NCBI GenBank assembly: GCA_018389105.1
Contig: JACATO010000599.1
Span: forward strand, 1-64,000
DNA from: Nautilus pompilius
Taxonomy: Eukaryota; Mollusca; Cephalopoda; Nautilida; Nautilidae
Length of the DNA: 64,000 nucleotides
Direction of reading: 5' to 3'
Shown: positions 50,956 through 63,016 of the stretch, piece after piece
Layout: each line of letters begins with the position of its first letter
Numbering within the stretch: position 1 is the first letter of the stretch
Position numbers and translations under genes: made by a program
The notes under the pieces: generated by a model
The model's input: only the letters and a program-made list of their open reading frames with translations
What the model was told of the DNA's origin: nothing
The model's database searches: none

Positions 50956-52650
50956 TTCTGTATTTATATCAGACGTTTTAAAAATTAATATTGGTCAAAG
51001 TGAATAACGCAGCGTGAGATACGCTCCAGCTACGATTGGGTTCGCGATTGGTCTGTTCCGTTTGGCGCCTAATCACTGACCTTACTTAAGAAGAGTTTTA
51101 ATGGATTCTTTGGCAAGGGAACCAGAGCCGGAGTTAATCGGGTGCTTCCATCCACCCTACGCCTTGACGCTGGTGTTCAGGGTCTCAAACTTAAAAATTG
51201 CAGCAGGGGAAAAACAGGAGCCGAATTACCATCCGAGAAAAGCAAATAATTAGTTCTACTGCAAGTGATAATCACCCAGTCACTTGATGAAGGGTAGACT
51301 TGCCATTATCGTGGGGGGGACCAATTGGAAGACTAGCTGGTTTCCAGAAGCTACCGCAGGTGCTCGGAGAGGAGAGTGGGTTAAAGAACGTAGAGACAAC
51401 GCGGTGGTTCAGAAGCAGATTACGAATCCTGATCGCTTTGACAAACCTCCCTGGCGCGACTTCGTCTTCTTGTTCGCTTCTAACCCCGGCCCAATCAATA
51501 GGTTTACTCATAAATATAGAATCGAGGGGTTCTAACAGGGGCTCTCAGCGGTGGACCTGCGGCTAATCTCCGCGCCCTGTTCTTTTCGAAGAGAATCCTT
51601 CATGCATAATTTTTCTTTATAGGGTCACAAACGTTGGACAGCATTTTAAAAATCCCCCCTGCCAGGGCAACAGTCTGGGACCCTGCCGTCCGCCTCTTGT
51701 GGCATGGACTGTAGTAGGTCTCCATTTATGATCGCCAGAACCGCGAGAAAACTGGTTATTTCGTCTCCTGTTGAACAATTCCCGTCCAGCCGGCCTCCGC
51801 GGACCCCTTCCAGCAAACTGTCCCCTTAGTTTCCCTGATGGAAATACTGTAGATCGTTTAAAACCTCAGCTAGCTATGGACTTTGTTCGCGTGGTTGGAG
51901 AGGAAAGAGAAAGGAAACGATTCCCCCTTTCCCCTCGAACCACCCGCAACTTTAGTTTGTGTAATTTTTTTTAAAACTCAAACGTAGGAGACACGTGAAA
52001 AAAAACCATTGTTTCCTGAATTCTTTTGTTGTACGTAATAATAGAGTCTGGGGGTCGCGTTTGCTTAAATCGGGTGTTTAGGAAAGTTCGATAGTATTCA
52101 TACACCGTTTAATACAAGAACGTGAGTCCATCCGAAGACCGCGCGTTCGTTGACTCATTCGTGTTTTTACATGTGCTGTGTTTCGGCACTTGACTGGTGA
52201 CAATAAAAAAAGATTCAAAGAAACGGAAAAGAGAACCATTTTTTTCCTCCACTTTTTTTTAAATTTTTTTTTTTTTTTTACATTATAGCTACTTTAAAAC
52301 CTGGAATATTAATTAAGAAATTTGAAATTCTCCAAAATGTTGATTTTTGGACGGAGAACAGTTGGCCAATTCAGCCGGTTCTCTTCAATTTTCAAAATTC
52401 TGTTGTTGTTTTACGAAATAAAACGATTTAAATAACATATTTTAATATATTAAAAGTGCGTGAAATCCTGCCTGTCAGTTACGATAGTTCTTAAGATGAA
52501 AGTCATGAACTACATAGGAACCTTATCGAAGTAAACAGCCTACATGAAGGATACATAAGGCATCCTGCACTCGAGGAAATCATCTTCAAGAGATTTGATT
52601 GAACCAAGCTTTACATGATACTTGTCACCATTAATGCACTACTCTTTTCT

Positions 52651-52762
52651 GCATGTTTATTTGCCTAGCGGATTGGTCCTGACATCTAGCGGACTAGTTC
52701 CGAACTGCACGCTTGTTTGTCTAGCGGATTGATCCTGACGCCTAGCGGACTAATTTCGCATC
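52651..52762. repeat. 56-bp imperfect tandem duplication with four CTAGCGGA motifs
   Basis: CTAGCGGA occurs at 52665, 52686, 52721 and 52742: pairs 21 bp apart, duplicated at a 56-bp period. The context ATTGGTCCTGAC / ATTGATCCTGAC and ACTAGTT / ACTAATT shows a nested duplication with some divergence. Confidence 0.8.
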
Positions 52763-53002
52763 AAGTCACTGTGCAGTCAACTCTACCGCGACACTTATGC
52801 AGAGAGAGCTACAAAAATGTTTTGACAAAATGGAAATAAAAGAAATTTCAGAAGCCTGGTTATACGACAATAGGCTGCTGGAATACGTCAGGGAAGAATG
52901 AAAGTAGCGTTGATTTTCCCAGATTTCAAAAAGACGGCCAGCAAAAATTTGACTGCAGAATCTAAAGCAAGCAAACATCGATGAGAAACACGTAGTCATT
53001 TA

Positions 53003-54274
53003 CTGGTTCGTTACAAAAATTTTGTCGGTTTTTATATTATGTTAATTTGGGGTTCATTTTTTGCACGTTTGTGAAGGTGTGTGTAGATAAGTTATATATC
53101 GTTTTGTAGCTTGTGCTTTGGCGTACATTATGCACAACCTACCTTTTTAAAAATCACAGAATGGATATTTATTTCAGGGTTCTGAGTGAAACACGGATAG
53201 AAAAGTTTTGCTTCACGAGTTCAAACCGGGCCACAGAGCGAGCGAGGCAACTCGTAAAATTAAGCAGGCACGGGGCGAGGACACAGTCAATGAGCGCACA
53301 GTACAACGATGGTTTGCAAAGTTTCGATCAGGAGATGTGAGTCTCGAAGATGAGGAGCATAGCGGACGTCCTTTCAGCTGTGATGACGACCGTCTAAAGG
53401 CCTCAGTCGAAGCTGATCCAAGAAAAAACAGTTTGAGAGATTGCTGGAGATCTTGACGTAAGCACTGCGACTGTTTCCCGGTATCTTGACGCAATCGGCC
53501 AGGTGGAAAAGCTTGACAAGTGGGTGCCTCACGAGTTGAATGAACAACAACAAAATTGTCGATTGCAGATCTGCTCTTCACTTGTCATAAGAAACAAAAA
53601 CGACCAATTTCTTGACCGAATCATTACGTGTGATGAAAAATGGATCCTTTACAATCACAAACAATCAGCCCAGTGGCTCGACAGAGACAAGGCACCTAAC
53701 CACATTCCAAAACCCAGCCTTCACCCAAAGAAGATCATGGTCACTGTCTGGTGGACTGCAACTAGTGTCTTCCACTATAACTTCTTGCAACCTGGCAAAA
53801 CCATCACAGCTGAAAGGTACTGTCATGAATTAAACGTTGTTCATCAGAAATTCTCCTAACCACAGCCGGCATCGGTGAATCGAGGAGGTCCAATCCTGCT
53901 CCATGACAATGCTCGTCCTTGTGTTGCAAAACTGACTCTTCAGAAACTGAACACATTTTGGGTACGAAGTTCTCCCTCACCCAGTCTATTCACCAGACAT
54001 TTCTCCCTCACTCAATCACCTTTTCAAACACCTCGACAGTTTCCTCTGTATGGAATCCTTTAGAACCAAGCAGCAATTTAAACTGCCTTCCAACAGTCTA
54101 TCGATTCCAGAAATCCGGATTTTTTTTTCAAAATGGAATAAATGCGCTTGTAACTCGTTGGCAGAAGTGTATTGATTGTAATGGCACTTACTTTGATTAA
54201 TAAACTTCACGTTCAGCAACAATATGAAGTCTCATTGTTGCGGTAAAGAAACCGACAAAACGTTTGTAACAACC
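53003..54274 (+). mobile_element. mariner transposon, copy 3
   Basis: A 1,272-bp element with TA at 53001-53002 and 54275-54276. Ends: left CTGGTTCGTTACAAAAATTT; right, reverse-complemented, GGTTGTTACAAACGTTTTGT. Both continue into a CGGTTT-type sequence. Same family as copy 2 but in opposite orientation, and inside the receptor intron between TM6 and TM7. Confidence 0.92.
53208..54200 (+). pseudogene. mariner transposase, frameshifted (copy 3)
   Basis: Four frame segments: 53208-53456 (helix-turn-helix part, with TVNERTVQRWFAKFRSGD and VEADPRKNSLRD), 53503-53859 (LDKWVPHELNEQQ; first catalytic Asp in IITCDEKWILYN), 53875-54063 (second Asp in LLHDNARPCV) and about 54080-54200 (C-terminus, WQKCIDCNGTYFD). 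The third catalytic motif region is disrupted near 53970-54030. At least three frameshifts or stops, so inactive. Confidence 0.9.
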
Positions 54275-54807
54275 TAATACTTCGCAGCATTTGATGGAAT
54301 AGTTATTTTTAAGAGAATCTTTGATCGAATTTCTGGAGAACTAATTATATAAATATACAAATTAACGCTACTCTGATGCAGAAATTTCATTCATCTGTCT
54401 AGTAGAGATGTTACTGAGTAAAAATTTTTGCTATTTGTTATTCATTTTCCATAACCTTTTGCTGGATTCAAATCTCTTGAGAAAAGTGGAGTCCAATTTT
54501 CGCCTGTCTGTCTTTATACAAGTAAACATTTTAGTTATGCAAATCAATGTTACTTCGCTTTATTTTCTAATGCTGGTAACCAGGGATTACGATAGTAAGT
54601 TTTGTTTCTTCAAATACATATTGAGTAGTTCACATGCTTTGCTTCCAGCGAGAGTTCATTGGGATAAATTTCCTGAAACACTGATGTCTTCGATCATCTG
54701 CCTTCGTCCCGTGATAGTCTCTTCAGCTGACAGTGAAAGAGAAGAAAAATGAAGGTGGTGCCATGAAAATTTCAGCTTATTAACCCGTCTGTTTGTTTGT
54801 TTTCTAG

Positions 54808-54898
54808 ATACTACTACATCAATATTGTCTGGTTTTGCTGTAACTGGCTGGCAATGAGCAACTCCTGCTACAACCCGTTTATCTATGGACTCCTGAAT
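54808..54898 (+). CDS. Neuropeptide GPCR, TM7 exon (kinin-receptor-like)
   Basis: Internal exon of 91 bp: one base completing the split Glu codon, then 30 codons, YYYINIVWFCCNWLAM followed by SNSCYNPFIYGLLN. The NPxxY-type motif at the cytoplasmic end of TM7 reads NPFIY, the class A signature needed for activation. WLAMSNSCYNPFIYG is very close to what I recall for arthropod and molluscan kinin receptors; tachykinin receptors share WLAMS but differ after it. Acceptor TTTTCTAG, donor GTAAGT at 54899, phase 0. Frame is kept on both sides, and no damage is seen. Confidence 0.93.
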
Positions 54899-57800
54899 GT
54901 AAGTACCCTCTCATCTGCGCGGGTTATACAGTTAAGACAGCGTGTCTGTGACAGATAAACCGGCATCGGCCATTAGCACAGGACAACGAGGCACTGAGTC
55001 CGACCAAACGGCTCTTCCGGGCTTTGTGACACGCACACTGAAATAACCAGTTATCGCAGTGCTGCGAGGTAGTTTAAAGAGATAAAATTGGTAAGCGCCA
55101 TTTTCTTTGGCATCATTACCGCGCTCGTGCTGCTAAGCGAAAGTAATATGCGTGGTTTTTTATTAAGTTTAGTTAACTCCGCTGCCACGATCTCCGGAGA
55201 TCGTCTTTGGAAATAAGAAGTTGACTTCTCTCGATGCGCTGACTCGTAGTTAAATACCAAGTAATAAAACCTGGAGTTTTTATATCCCTGGTCTCGGCTT
55301 CTTTTGAGCGATATCTTCTGGCGTCGGGCACAAAGGTAATATCGTGAACATTAAGTCAGCAGAGCCCTCGTGGAAACAGAACGGATACGTCAACTCGCTT
55401 TCATTTTTCTAATGCAAATATTAATTTTAAAAATCGAAGTGCAGGCAAAAAAAAAATTTAAAGCATTAAAAATATTTTTTAAGAAAACTAACTTGTTGTT
55501 GGTTGCTGCAACCGAAAAACTAAGTATTTTAGTAAATTATTTTCTCACACAGAGAAACCTTGAAGTTCACGCAATTTCAACGTATGCCACTATTTTTTTA
55601 TGGTTTCGGTTCACATGCTAAAATTACTTGTCAATAAATTCTACATAAGGGGGGATAAAAATTATTAGGAATTCTTGCTCTTCTTTGGTTTGAGGTCTTT
55701 TTATGAGAGACAAGAGCGCTGTAAGGTCATAACCCGTGAAGTACGGCCAAGCACCGGGCAGCGCAGTAGTTCACAACTGTGACGTACACAAAGCTGTTGC
55801 AGTCTCTTTGTCAAAAGAGCTGTGAAGCTGCGAAAAAATTTTGAAAAGTATTGGAAAAATTCAATTTTTACCGAAATTCCTTTGATGTCATCGGTTCAGG
55901 AAATTCATTGGGAAAAAAGTGGGAAGTTTTCGCAGTTATTAAAATGTCAGATTCATTTGTGTAGATTCGTATCGTGGTTTAGAAAAGTAAGTAAGTGTAT
56001 GAGAAACATCTCGTCATTTTGGGGGATATCATCGTAAAATTCGGTGGAAACGGGCGGCGCTGATTTCGTGAGCATCCGGTTTATAGGAGTCGTAAACAGC
56101 CTGCAGTATCATTCCAAGCGGAACGAATGAGCCGTTTGAAACAACAAAAAATCCTAATTTGATGCGAGATGAGTAAAATCATATTTACAATATAAATAGC
56201 GGCGCGATAAGAATTTCTGGTCTGTAGAGCGTCCATTCTTTATCGTTTTTGTTCATGTCCGCGGCTTCCTATAAATTTACACAATCATCCACAAATAAGG
56301 GGGGGCAAAATACCTTCAAGACAAAGTGCGAACTTGTTGCAAAACCAACTAATTCCTGGCTTATCTCGAACAACTGCTCCAAGATAATCGTTCTTAATTG
56401 ATTTTGGTCTGTTCTCATAGAAATATTTTTATGGGAAGCAGCTTAAAATACATACATTTTTTTTTTTTAATTTATGAAGAAAATCGGGATGGCAGCCATT
56501 TAAAATGGCAGCAAACATCTCTCTCTCCCGATGTAGATGTTTTTTTTTGCGAGCTATCACGAGGTGGTCTTAAAGAAAAATCATCAAAATAACTGAGCAC
56601 TTCCTGAATTACAGTCAAAATCTGCTGTGGTAATCGAAGAGCCTTAATCACCGACGACAGGTGGACAAGTAAAAGGTTTTCGCTCACGGATGTTTCCCCC
56701 GCGAACTCACTCGGCGCCATGACAGTTCGAGCTGAGTGAATCCCTGTCGAGACGCGGAGATTAAGGCGAAAAGAAAAGCGGTTGGCGAGTCAGGAAAACA
56801 GTTAATCTTCGTGATTGATAGAGTCGTATTAGATTTTACCGCCCCTCCCCTCTTACTATTTTCACAATGCGTCAAAGAATAGGGCGTAGTGATTAACCGC
56901 GATCGACGGCATTCAGGCGTCACGTGTCCGGGCCGGCCTAACAGCTCAAGGTCGTGTGCAGAAAGGGCGGCAAGTGGAAGGACAAGAAACATGATTTAAA
57001 ATATATCTGCCTAAAGAGAGGAATTAGCGGGGGGGAACCCCCCATCATCGCTGTTTCGTTATTTATCGCAGATGTGCTGAATAGGTAAAACACTTTTGCA
57101 TCGGTCGACTTCTGCTCAAATAGAGCAGGAGTTTTACCATCTCGCGGCCCACATCAGCGCACAGACTCCTCTTCCTCCCCGGAACATCAGAAATGCTCGT
57201 AGTCAGACTGTCGGGCTTAGTTCTTGCGGTATCCGTCCAACTCTTTGGTTCACAGAAAACTGAACCTTCCAAATTCCGTTCAGTTAGGAAATTTATCGCA
57301 GAGTGCAGTCAAGTAAACAATCGGGTTGTGCATTGGAAAATCTGAGAAAACCAACAACTCTCGACACATTTACCTACTAGATAGGGATCCATTTCTATAC
57401 CTCACCTAATTCAAACGAACGTCGTCACTGACGGTTTTTTCCTTCAAATTCGTTCTACATCTTTCGATAAAGAAAAAGTATCGCTCCATAATTGAATTTA
57501 TACTTTGCTTTCTCCTCTGACATTAAACAGATCTTAATGAAAGTATATGATAGAGTATTTATAAGAGCAAAATAAGATGTCAAATTCATCCATTCTCTGG
57601 GGCGGTAGTTAACGTCATAAGCGGCAACAGAAGTCAGCGCACTGGAATGTAGACATCTGAGAAAACGACGTGGTTACTGACCGGAAAAAAGGCTTTATCG
57701 GAATTTAGATATCGTGGAAATCTGTTTAGCGTTTGAATTGTCGGTTGTTAAATAAATAACCACAAAAAAGAAACAAAGGGAGAAACTCGAGTCAAATCGA

Positions 57801-59678
57801 TTACAGCCGTCCAGAGAGAATTCTAGCGAAATACAGACGAGTTTACGATTCTTGTGTTGTCAGTGCTCCTTTTCTTTCTTTAACGCAAATTTACTTCATA
57901 AATATTAATAATTAATTTGTTCCTAAAGAACAATTACTGTATTGTAATCCTATGTATGGCGCATCTGTGAAAAATATTTGAAATTCCACTCGTGTCATTT
58001 GCAGACCACCCTATGAGTATACGATCGGTACTCGAGAATTTAAAATCGGGGTCCAGAAGTTTACCCCCCCCCCTTTTCCCTCTAACTTCTGCCACAACTT
58101 GCTCGAGGGGTTATAATTTTTAATCGATAGAAGACTCGTTCTGTCCCGAAACACTTGATCTGGGGTTCGGTTCGGGTAATTTACCTGTAAAGATGGAGCA
58201 TTTTATTAAACTAAGATGGTTATGAATAATGTGTGTGATTACTCTGTCGAAAAGCATATTCTTCCTATCATATAAGGTGCTACGAATTATTCGGCTTTAG
58301 GTTTCGCATATTTAAAATTTCTTGATATTTAAACAAATATTCTTCTTCGGGTGTACGTTTTTAGACAGTCTGCGGATAATATTTACGATGATCTGTTTAC
58401 TCTAAATGTGAAAACATTCGTTAAATTTTTTGATGCTGAAATCTAATTTCCATATTCGACCCACTAAAAGTTATGAAAGGACAAGATTTCTGAAATAGTC
58501 AAACGCATCTCTAAAAAGTGCAACATCAGTTTTAAAATAAAAAAAACATTTTCTTCCGAACCTTGCTATTCTATATCTTTTTACATATTTCTAAGTATCC
58601 AGAATCAACATTTGAGATAATGTTTCCATCTAAATCGCTATAAAACTTTCCTCAGTTGGTCGACCGAGTTCAGTCCAAAAACTACCAAAATTAAAGAAGA
58701 AATAATTTAGTGATACCGTTTTTATACTAACTTATCTAAACATGTGCTCGTGAAACTCCAAAATGTCTGAACTTTAAATACCTGTGTAAGAGTCTGTAAT
58801 TTTTTATAAAGTGCTTACTTTCCTTTTCTTTTTAAAGCAAAGTGCAATTTCTTAAACAGTGCGCTTACCTTTAGAGAGAACTATTTTTCATTTTCTCTTA
58901 CAAAAACTATTCCACAAGGTTACTATAAAAGATCATATATTTGATGAACTTCACCTTTAATTAGCTGTACGAACAGCTTAGAAAGGTTTTTGGTTATTAA
59001 ACTTGTAGCTTTACAAATTAGAGGCTGGAGGTCGTCTCATAGTCCGTTAGGATTCTGGACAGACTCGACGACATATTTGCCAAAAATGAAACTCTTCGCC
59101 TCCATCTGTAGCCAATATTGTCGCAAAGTTAGCCGAAGCGGCTATCGTTGCTGTGACATAGTAGCCTGGAAAATCTTCCACCTGTGAAAGGACGACAGGC
59201 AGGTATTTCCCATTACTCAACGCATGCGCACTCAGCGTGGAAATTCTCTCGCTAACATCGCCCATGCAACTGAAATCAGTTGAAGAACCAGCCAGCGTCA
59301 TCACCGCTGAGTTGGCCACAAAGAGTGTAGCACCTGATAGACCTCGTGATAGACTTCTTCTGTTTAATAGGAGTATAACGATTTAAAAAGTCTACTTAAA
59401 GGAAATTTTGTTGAAAAAACCCTCCAGTATTGGTATCATCTACACTTCTCCCTATATGATTTCAAGTTTCAGCCCCATCCAGGGGGTCTCATTAAATGTG
59501 GACAAGACCTAACGAAGATTTTTTAACTACCCAATCTTTGGGCCTAGCTGTGTTACGGTGAAAAGACAAATAGCGTTTTCAAAGAATGTCTCAAATCTAC
59601 TAGGTATATTACCATTTTAAAGTAATCTATAACAAGGCATAATGAGATTCCACGCTAATATAATTCAGAATGCGAAAT

Positions 59679-59834
59679 AAAGCCATTCACCATATTTCCT
59701 TCCAAAGCCCTGATGTGAATTTGATCGAGCACCTGTGGGAGCATTTGCATCAGCTGAGAGCAACCGGTCCACATCTCACCAAAATGTTGGAATTGAAGGA
59801 AGCTCTCATAGATATTTTTAAAATCTGCACCTGA
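59679..59834 (+). pseudogene. Tc1-like transposase, C-terminal fragment
   Basis: One frame reads SFQSPDVNLIEHLWEHLHQL and continues for about 25 residues to a stop at 59832. The S-P-D-x-N-x-I-E-x-L-W pattern is the signature around the catalytic Glu of DD34E Tc1 transposases; the usual Pro before Ile is Leu here. The rest of the element was not recognised, so this is a short fragment in the last receptor intron. Confidence 0.75.
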
Positions 59835-60794
59835 CAGTAATACAAAATCTTGATGATTTAATGGCAGGGACGACACAAGCTTCGCGCTTCAGAACGTGAC
59901 TCGAGCGTGTAGTAACGTAAATAATCTTACTTTTCTGCAACAAATGGACAACTGTCGGTCGAATTCAGCCAGCTGATGAAGACGGAGAGGCGCGCATAAA
60001 GCAGTTATAGAACACTGAGGGTTTGTCTTATTTCATATCGAACTAGGATAGGACACCAACTGTCCCCTGTTCTCCGCTGTAGATACATAAATAGCTCTTT
60101 CAGCATTCACACGATGGCCGGTGAATATAACTGTAAAAGGCAAACATTTTTGGTCATGAGAAGAGATCATTTAATTCTATTCCCAGCGCAACCAGAAGCT
60201 AGTCTTAGTTAGACGAGAGCTTCCAAAATGTACATCCCACCTTTTAGCCTCTAAATCTCCTGAAACAACTGGCAACAGTGGACAGCTTCGCCGAACAGAT
60301 GGTTTCGACCCCCGTTAACTATACTGACATGAAGGTGTCGGTAGATGTATGCCAGGCATCAATATCTCTGTTATCTCTGGAGAATGGAATCTTGTTTGTG
60401 CGCCACATCTAAATTTATTATTACATTAGCGTTTTAGATCAGCAGTTTTCCGGAATCCAATACATAAAAAGACGAAGTTCGATTGCAAAAAGTCAGGGCC
60501 GATCACTCGAAACGTTCACGTTTCCGAAGAGTCGGAGATGCGATGAGATGAAGCCACTTTTCTTTGTATCGAAAATGGAAAACTACGAAATTTCGACTGT
60601 TTCTCACTGGCTCTGATCCCGAAAAACATTCGAATCGTTGATAAAACGAAGTCTTAACCTGTAACGGAGCGACTCTACACCATCAAAACTGAAACGTGAA
60701 AAGTACAGCGATAAACTCCAGGGTATCTGGTAACCGGTGCTCTATAGACGTATTTCCGGTCACATGATAAACACGCAATGATTACTGCATAGAG

Positions 60795-60802
60795 TGACGT
60801 CA
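60795..60802. promoter_or_regulatory. Perfect CRE palindrome beside an RFX-like half-site
   Basis: TGACGTCA immediately followed by TGGCAACC, which resembles the GGCAAC half of an RFX X-box. Sequence match only. Confidence 0.25.
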
Positions 60803-63016
60803 TGGCAACCTGTGTATACGAGTAACCATGATTATCCGTTCTAATTTCTTTTTGTAATTATTATTTATTTTTTTATTATTTTTTTTTTACACAAATATAA
60901 AATCATTTCGCGACATCACATTGGAAGATGAGATAATGGCAGTCGGACAGGACACGTCAGGCATACGTCCGACTTTACTATAGGTGTATCAGAAAGAAAC
61001 CTCGCGACTAGACTAGAATAATTGTAGAAAGTCTGCAAGTGGCCTACAATACACATTAGAAACTAAAATTTGTACACATATTGGTGCGGGGAGGAGGGGG
61101 GCGCTTGGACAGCTTCAGTAAAATATGGCTGAGGAGAAGCGAAGCGGAGACAACGTGTTATTTACTGAATATTCATGAATTACAACTTAGGCTCCTGGTA
61201 GGTGATCCAGAAAAAGCGTCATGTCTGAAACTGCGCTCAGCTATTGCTAATAAGTATATATGCAGTCTTGGAAACAATTATGGAAATCCACGCAGGATAT
61301 GTACAAACAGTGAGTAATTGCAACCGAGAAGACCTATATACGACATACACAGTGCATTAGTGTTTCGTACGTGAGCCCTTTGCTTTATGTAGAGCAAGAC
61401 ACCTCGTTTTCATGCTGCCATACAGGTTATCGATACATGACTGTGGAATGTTGGTATTTATCAATCGATTCTATCACGTGTCATTTGTATTTTACGCTCA
61501 GTTTTTTTATTCTGTTCCATAATTATTTTCGATACCGTATATACTGCGCCCGGCCATAATAAATTGGGAACTCATTTTTCTTCCGATGTGTTATTTTATT
61601 GCAGAAAACGAGAAATAAAGCAAAGCAACTGGGTGAAATTTTTAAGGGAAGTATTTCAGTAATCAATTTTTTTTTTGCAGCAAATAAGCCTCTGCCATGT
61701 TGGAATAGAATCAGTGAGATTGATTATCAGAGTCTGGTCCCGAGGTTAACCCATATTCGTGTGAGAGTTATCTTTAATCCCCTTATGTTGGAGAGACGTA
61801 GGTGGTTGCCCTCCGCAGATGCTGGAATGGATTCATATCAGGGCTTTGAATTATCTAGAGATGAAGATGAATGCATCGAACTCAGTAGTATGTATGCCTT
61901 GTTGGTACAAAGGCAGATATTTTTTTTTTGATAGAAATGTACTCGGAAGAATTAAAATGTCTCTGGACAAACAAACACGTCTTTATGCCAGGTCAGATTG
62001 CAGCCCATACGCTAACCCTTCCGTCCTCGATTTTTAACATGGGCCGAAAATTTGAAGTTTAAATGTCTTTGTTTAGCTCTTTCCAAAACCAGGGGCGACC
62101 TCCGGATGTGTGAATTCCTTGAAGAATACTTGCCGCCATTATTCAAGGGCCTTAATAGATATGTCCTCTGATGAGACGTGACACTAACGGGACGTTTCTG
62201 ACGTGGCTCGTCTGCTGAAGGCCTTCCAGGTCGCTTTGACATAGCAGTGACATTCGCCCTCGGTGAACCTCGTGATGGTATTGGCCTGAGATCGACGAGA
62301 AATGTCAAGAATCTGTCAATCGGCCGTCGACTCTGGTCCCCACAGTTTTAGACCGGAATAGTGGTAGTGCTCCCTGGTTATATGCCCCCTTAGATGTTTA
62401 AGGCATGCATGATTACACCCGAAATAAGTAAACTTAGGTCTAATGCATTAATATAATTATATAAGTGGTCAGGTTAATATGACAACCTTTTTTGTGTTCA
62501 CTTTCGGTTACTTGAATTTTGTGAAAGAATCTCATTTTTTAATGTTCTGTTGCTTCGTCATAGAAAAAAAAAAGAAGAAAGAAATCAGTTTACCAAAGAA
62601 TGATGTGACCGCACTTCTCCAATATCGCTGCCGGAAAGTCACGTGGCGCCTTAATGGCAGCGCAGACTGTAAAAACATTGAGCATATTCAATGTCGAAGC
62701 CTAATTTTGGGATTTCAGTTCGCCATGCTGTTCAAGTTCAGGCAGTACTACCTGACTGAATGGGGTTCGCAACGGGCAGGTAGACCGTCTACTTCATTTG
62801 CTCCAAAGTAGTCACCCTAAGGACGAAACCCTAATGATAGCGATAGGGTTAGGTCTCCTAAACGTTGGTTTATTATTTAGTTCAGTTATCATTAACAGGG
62901 TGATGAGCTTCTGCTTTTTGTAAATGACAATCCGCTAAAAAAATAAAACATTTCCGTTTTATATTCATTAAGACAGCGCAAAACTTCTCTCCTCTTAATT
63001 TTTCTGATTGTTGAAG

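Larger units (their letters stand above)
48202..54807 (+). other. Intron of 6,606 bp between TM6 and TM7 exons
   Basis: Starts with GTGAGT and ends with TTGTTTTCTAG. It holds the 56-bp repeat at 52.65 kb and mariner copy 3, and otherwise no recognised gene. A 114-codon frame just before the TM7 exon (54408-54752) shows no family motif and is treated as chance. Confidence 0.85.
54899..63016 (+). other. Intron of 8,118 bp between TM7 and tail exons
   Basis: Begins GTAAGT and ends with a T-rich tract and TTGTTGAAG. It contains a Tc1-like fragment (59679-59834), a CRE at 60795, C- and G-homopolymer runs (58063, 56289, 57030), and otherwise no recognised gene. Open frames at 59047-59319 (-), 61599-61931 (+) and 62012-62308 (-) have no family resemblance I can name. 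Confidence 0.85.

Noticed and set aside
54408-54752. 114-codon frame just upstream of the TM7 exon
   Set aside because: Not in continuity with the receptor frame, separated from it by a clear splice acceptor, and without a recognised domain.
59047-59319. 90-codon frame on -
   Set aside because: No family resemblance and it lies in the last receptor intron without splice or promoter support.
62012-62308. 98-codon frame on - with a basic, Pro-rich segment, considered as a transposase N-terminus
   Set aside because: No helix-turn-helix pattern could be followed with confidence and no terminal repeats were found nearby.
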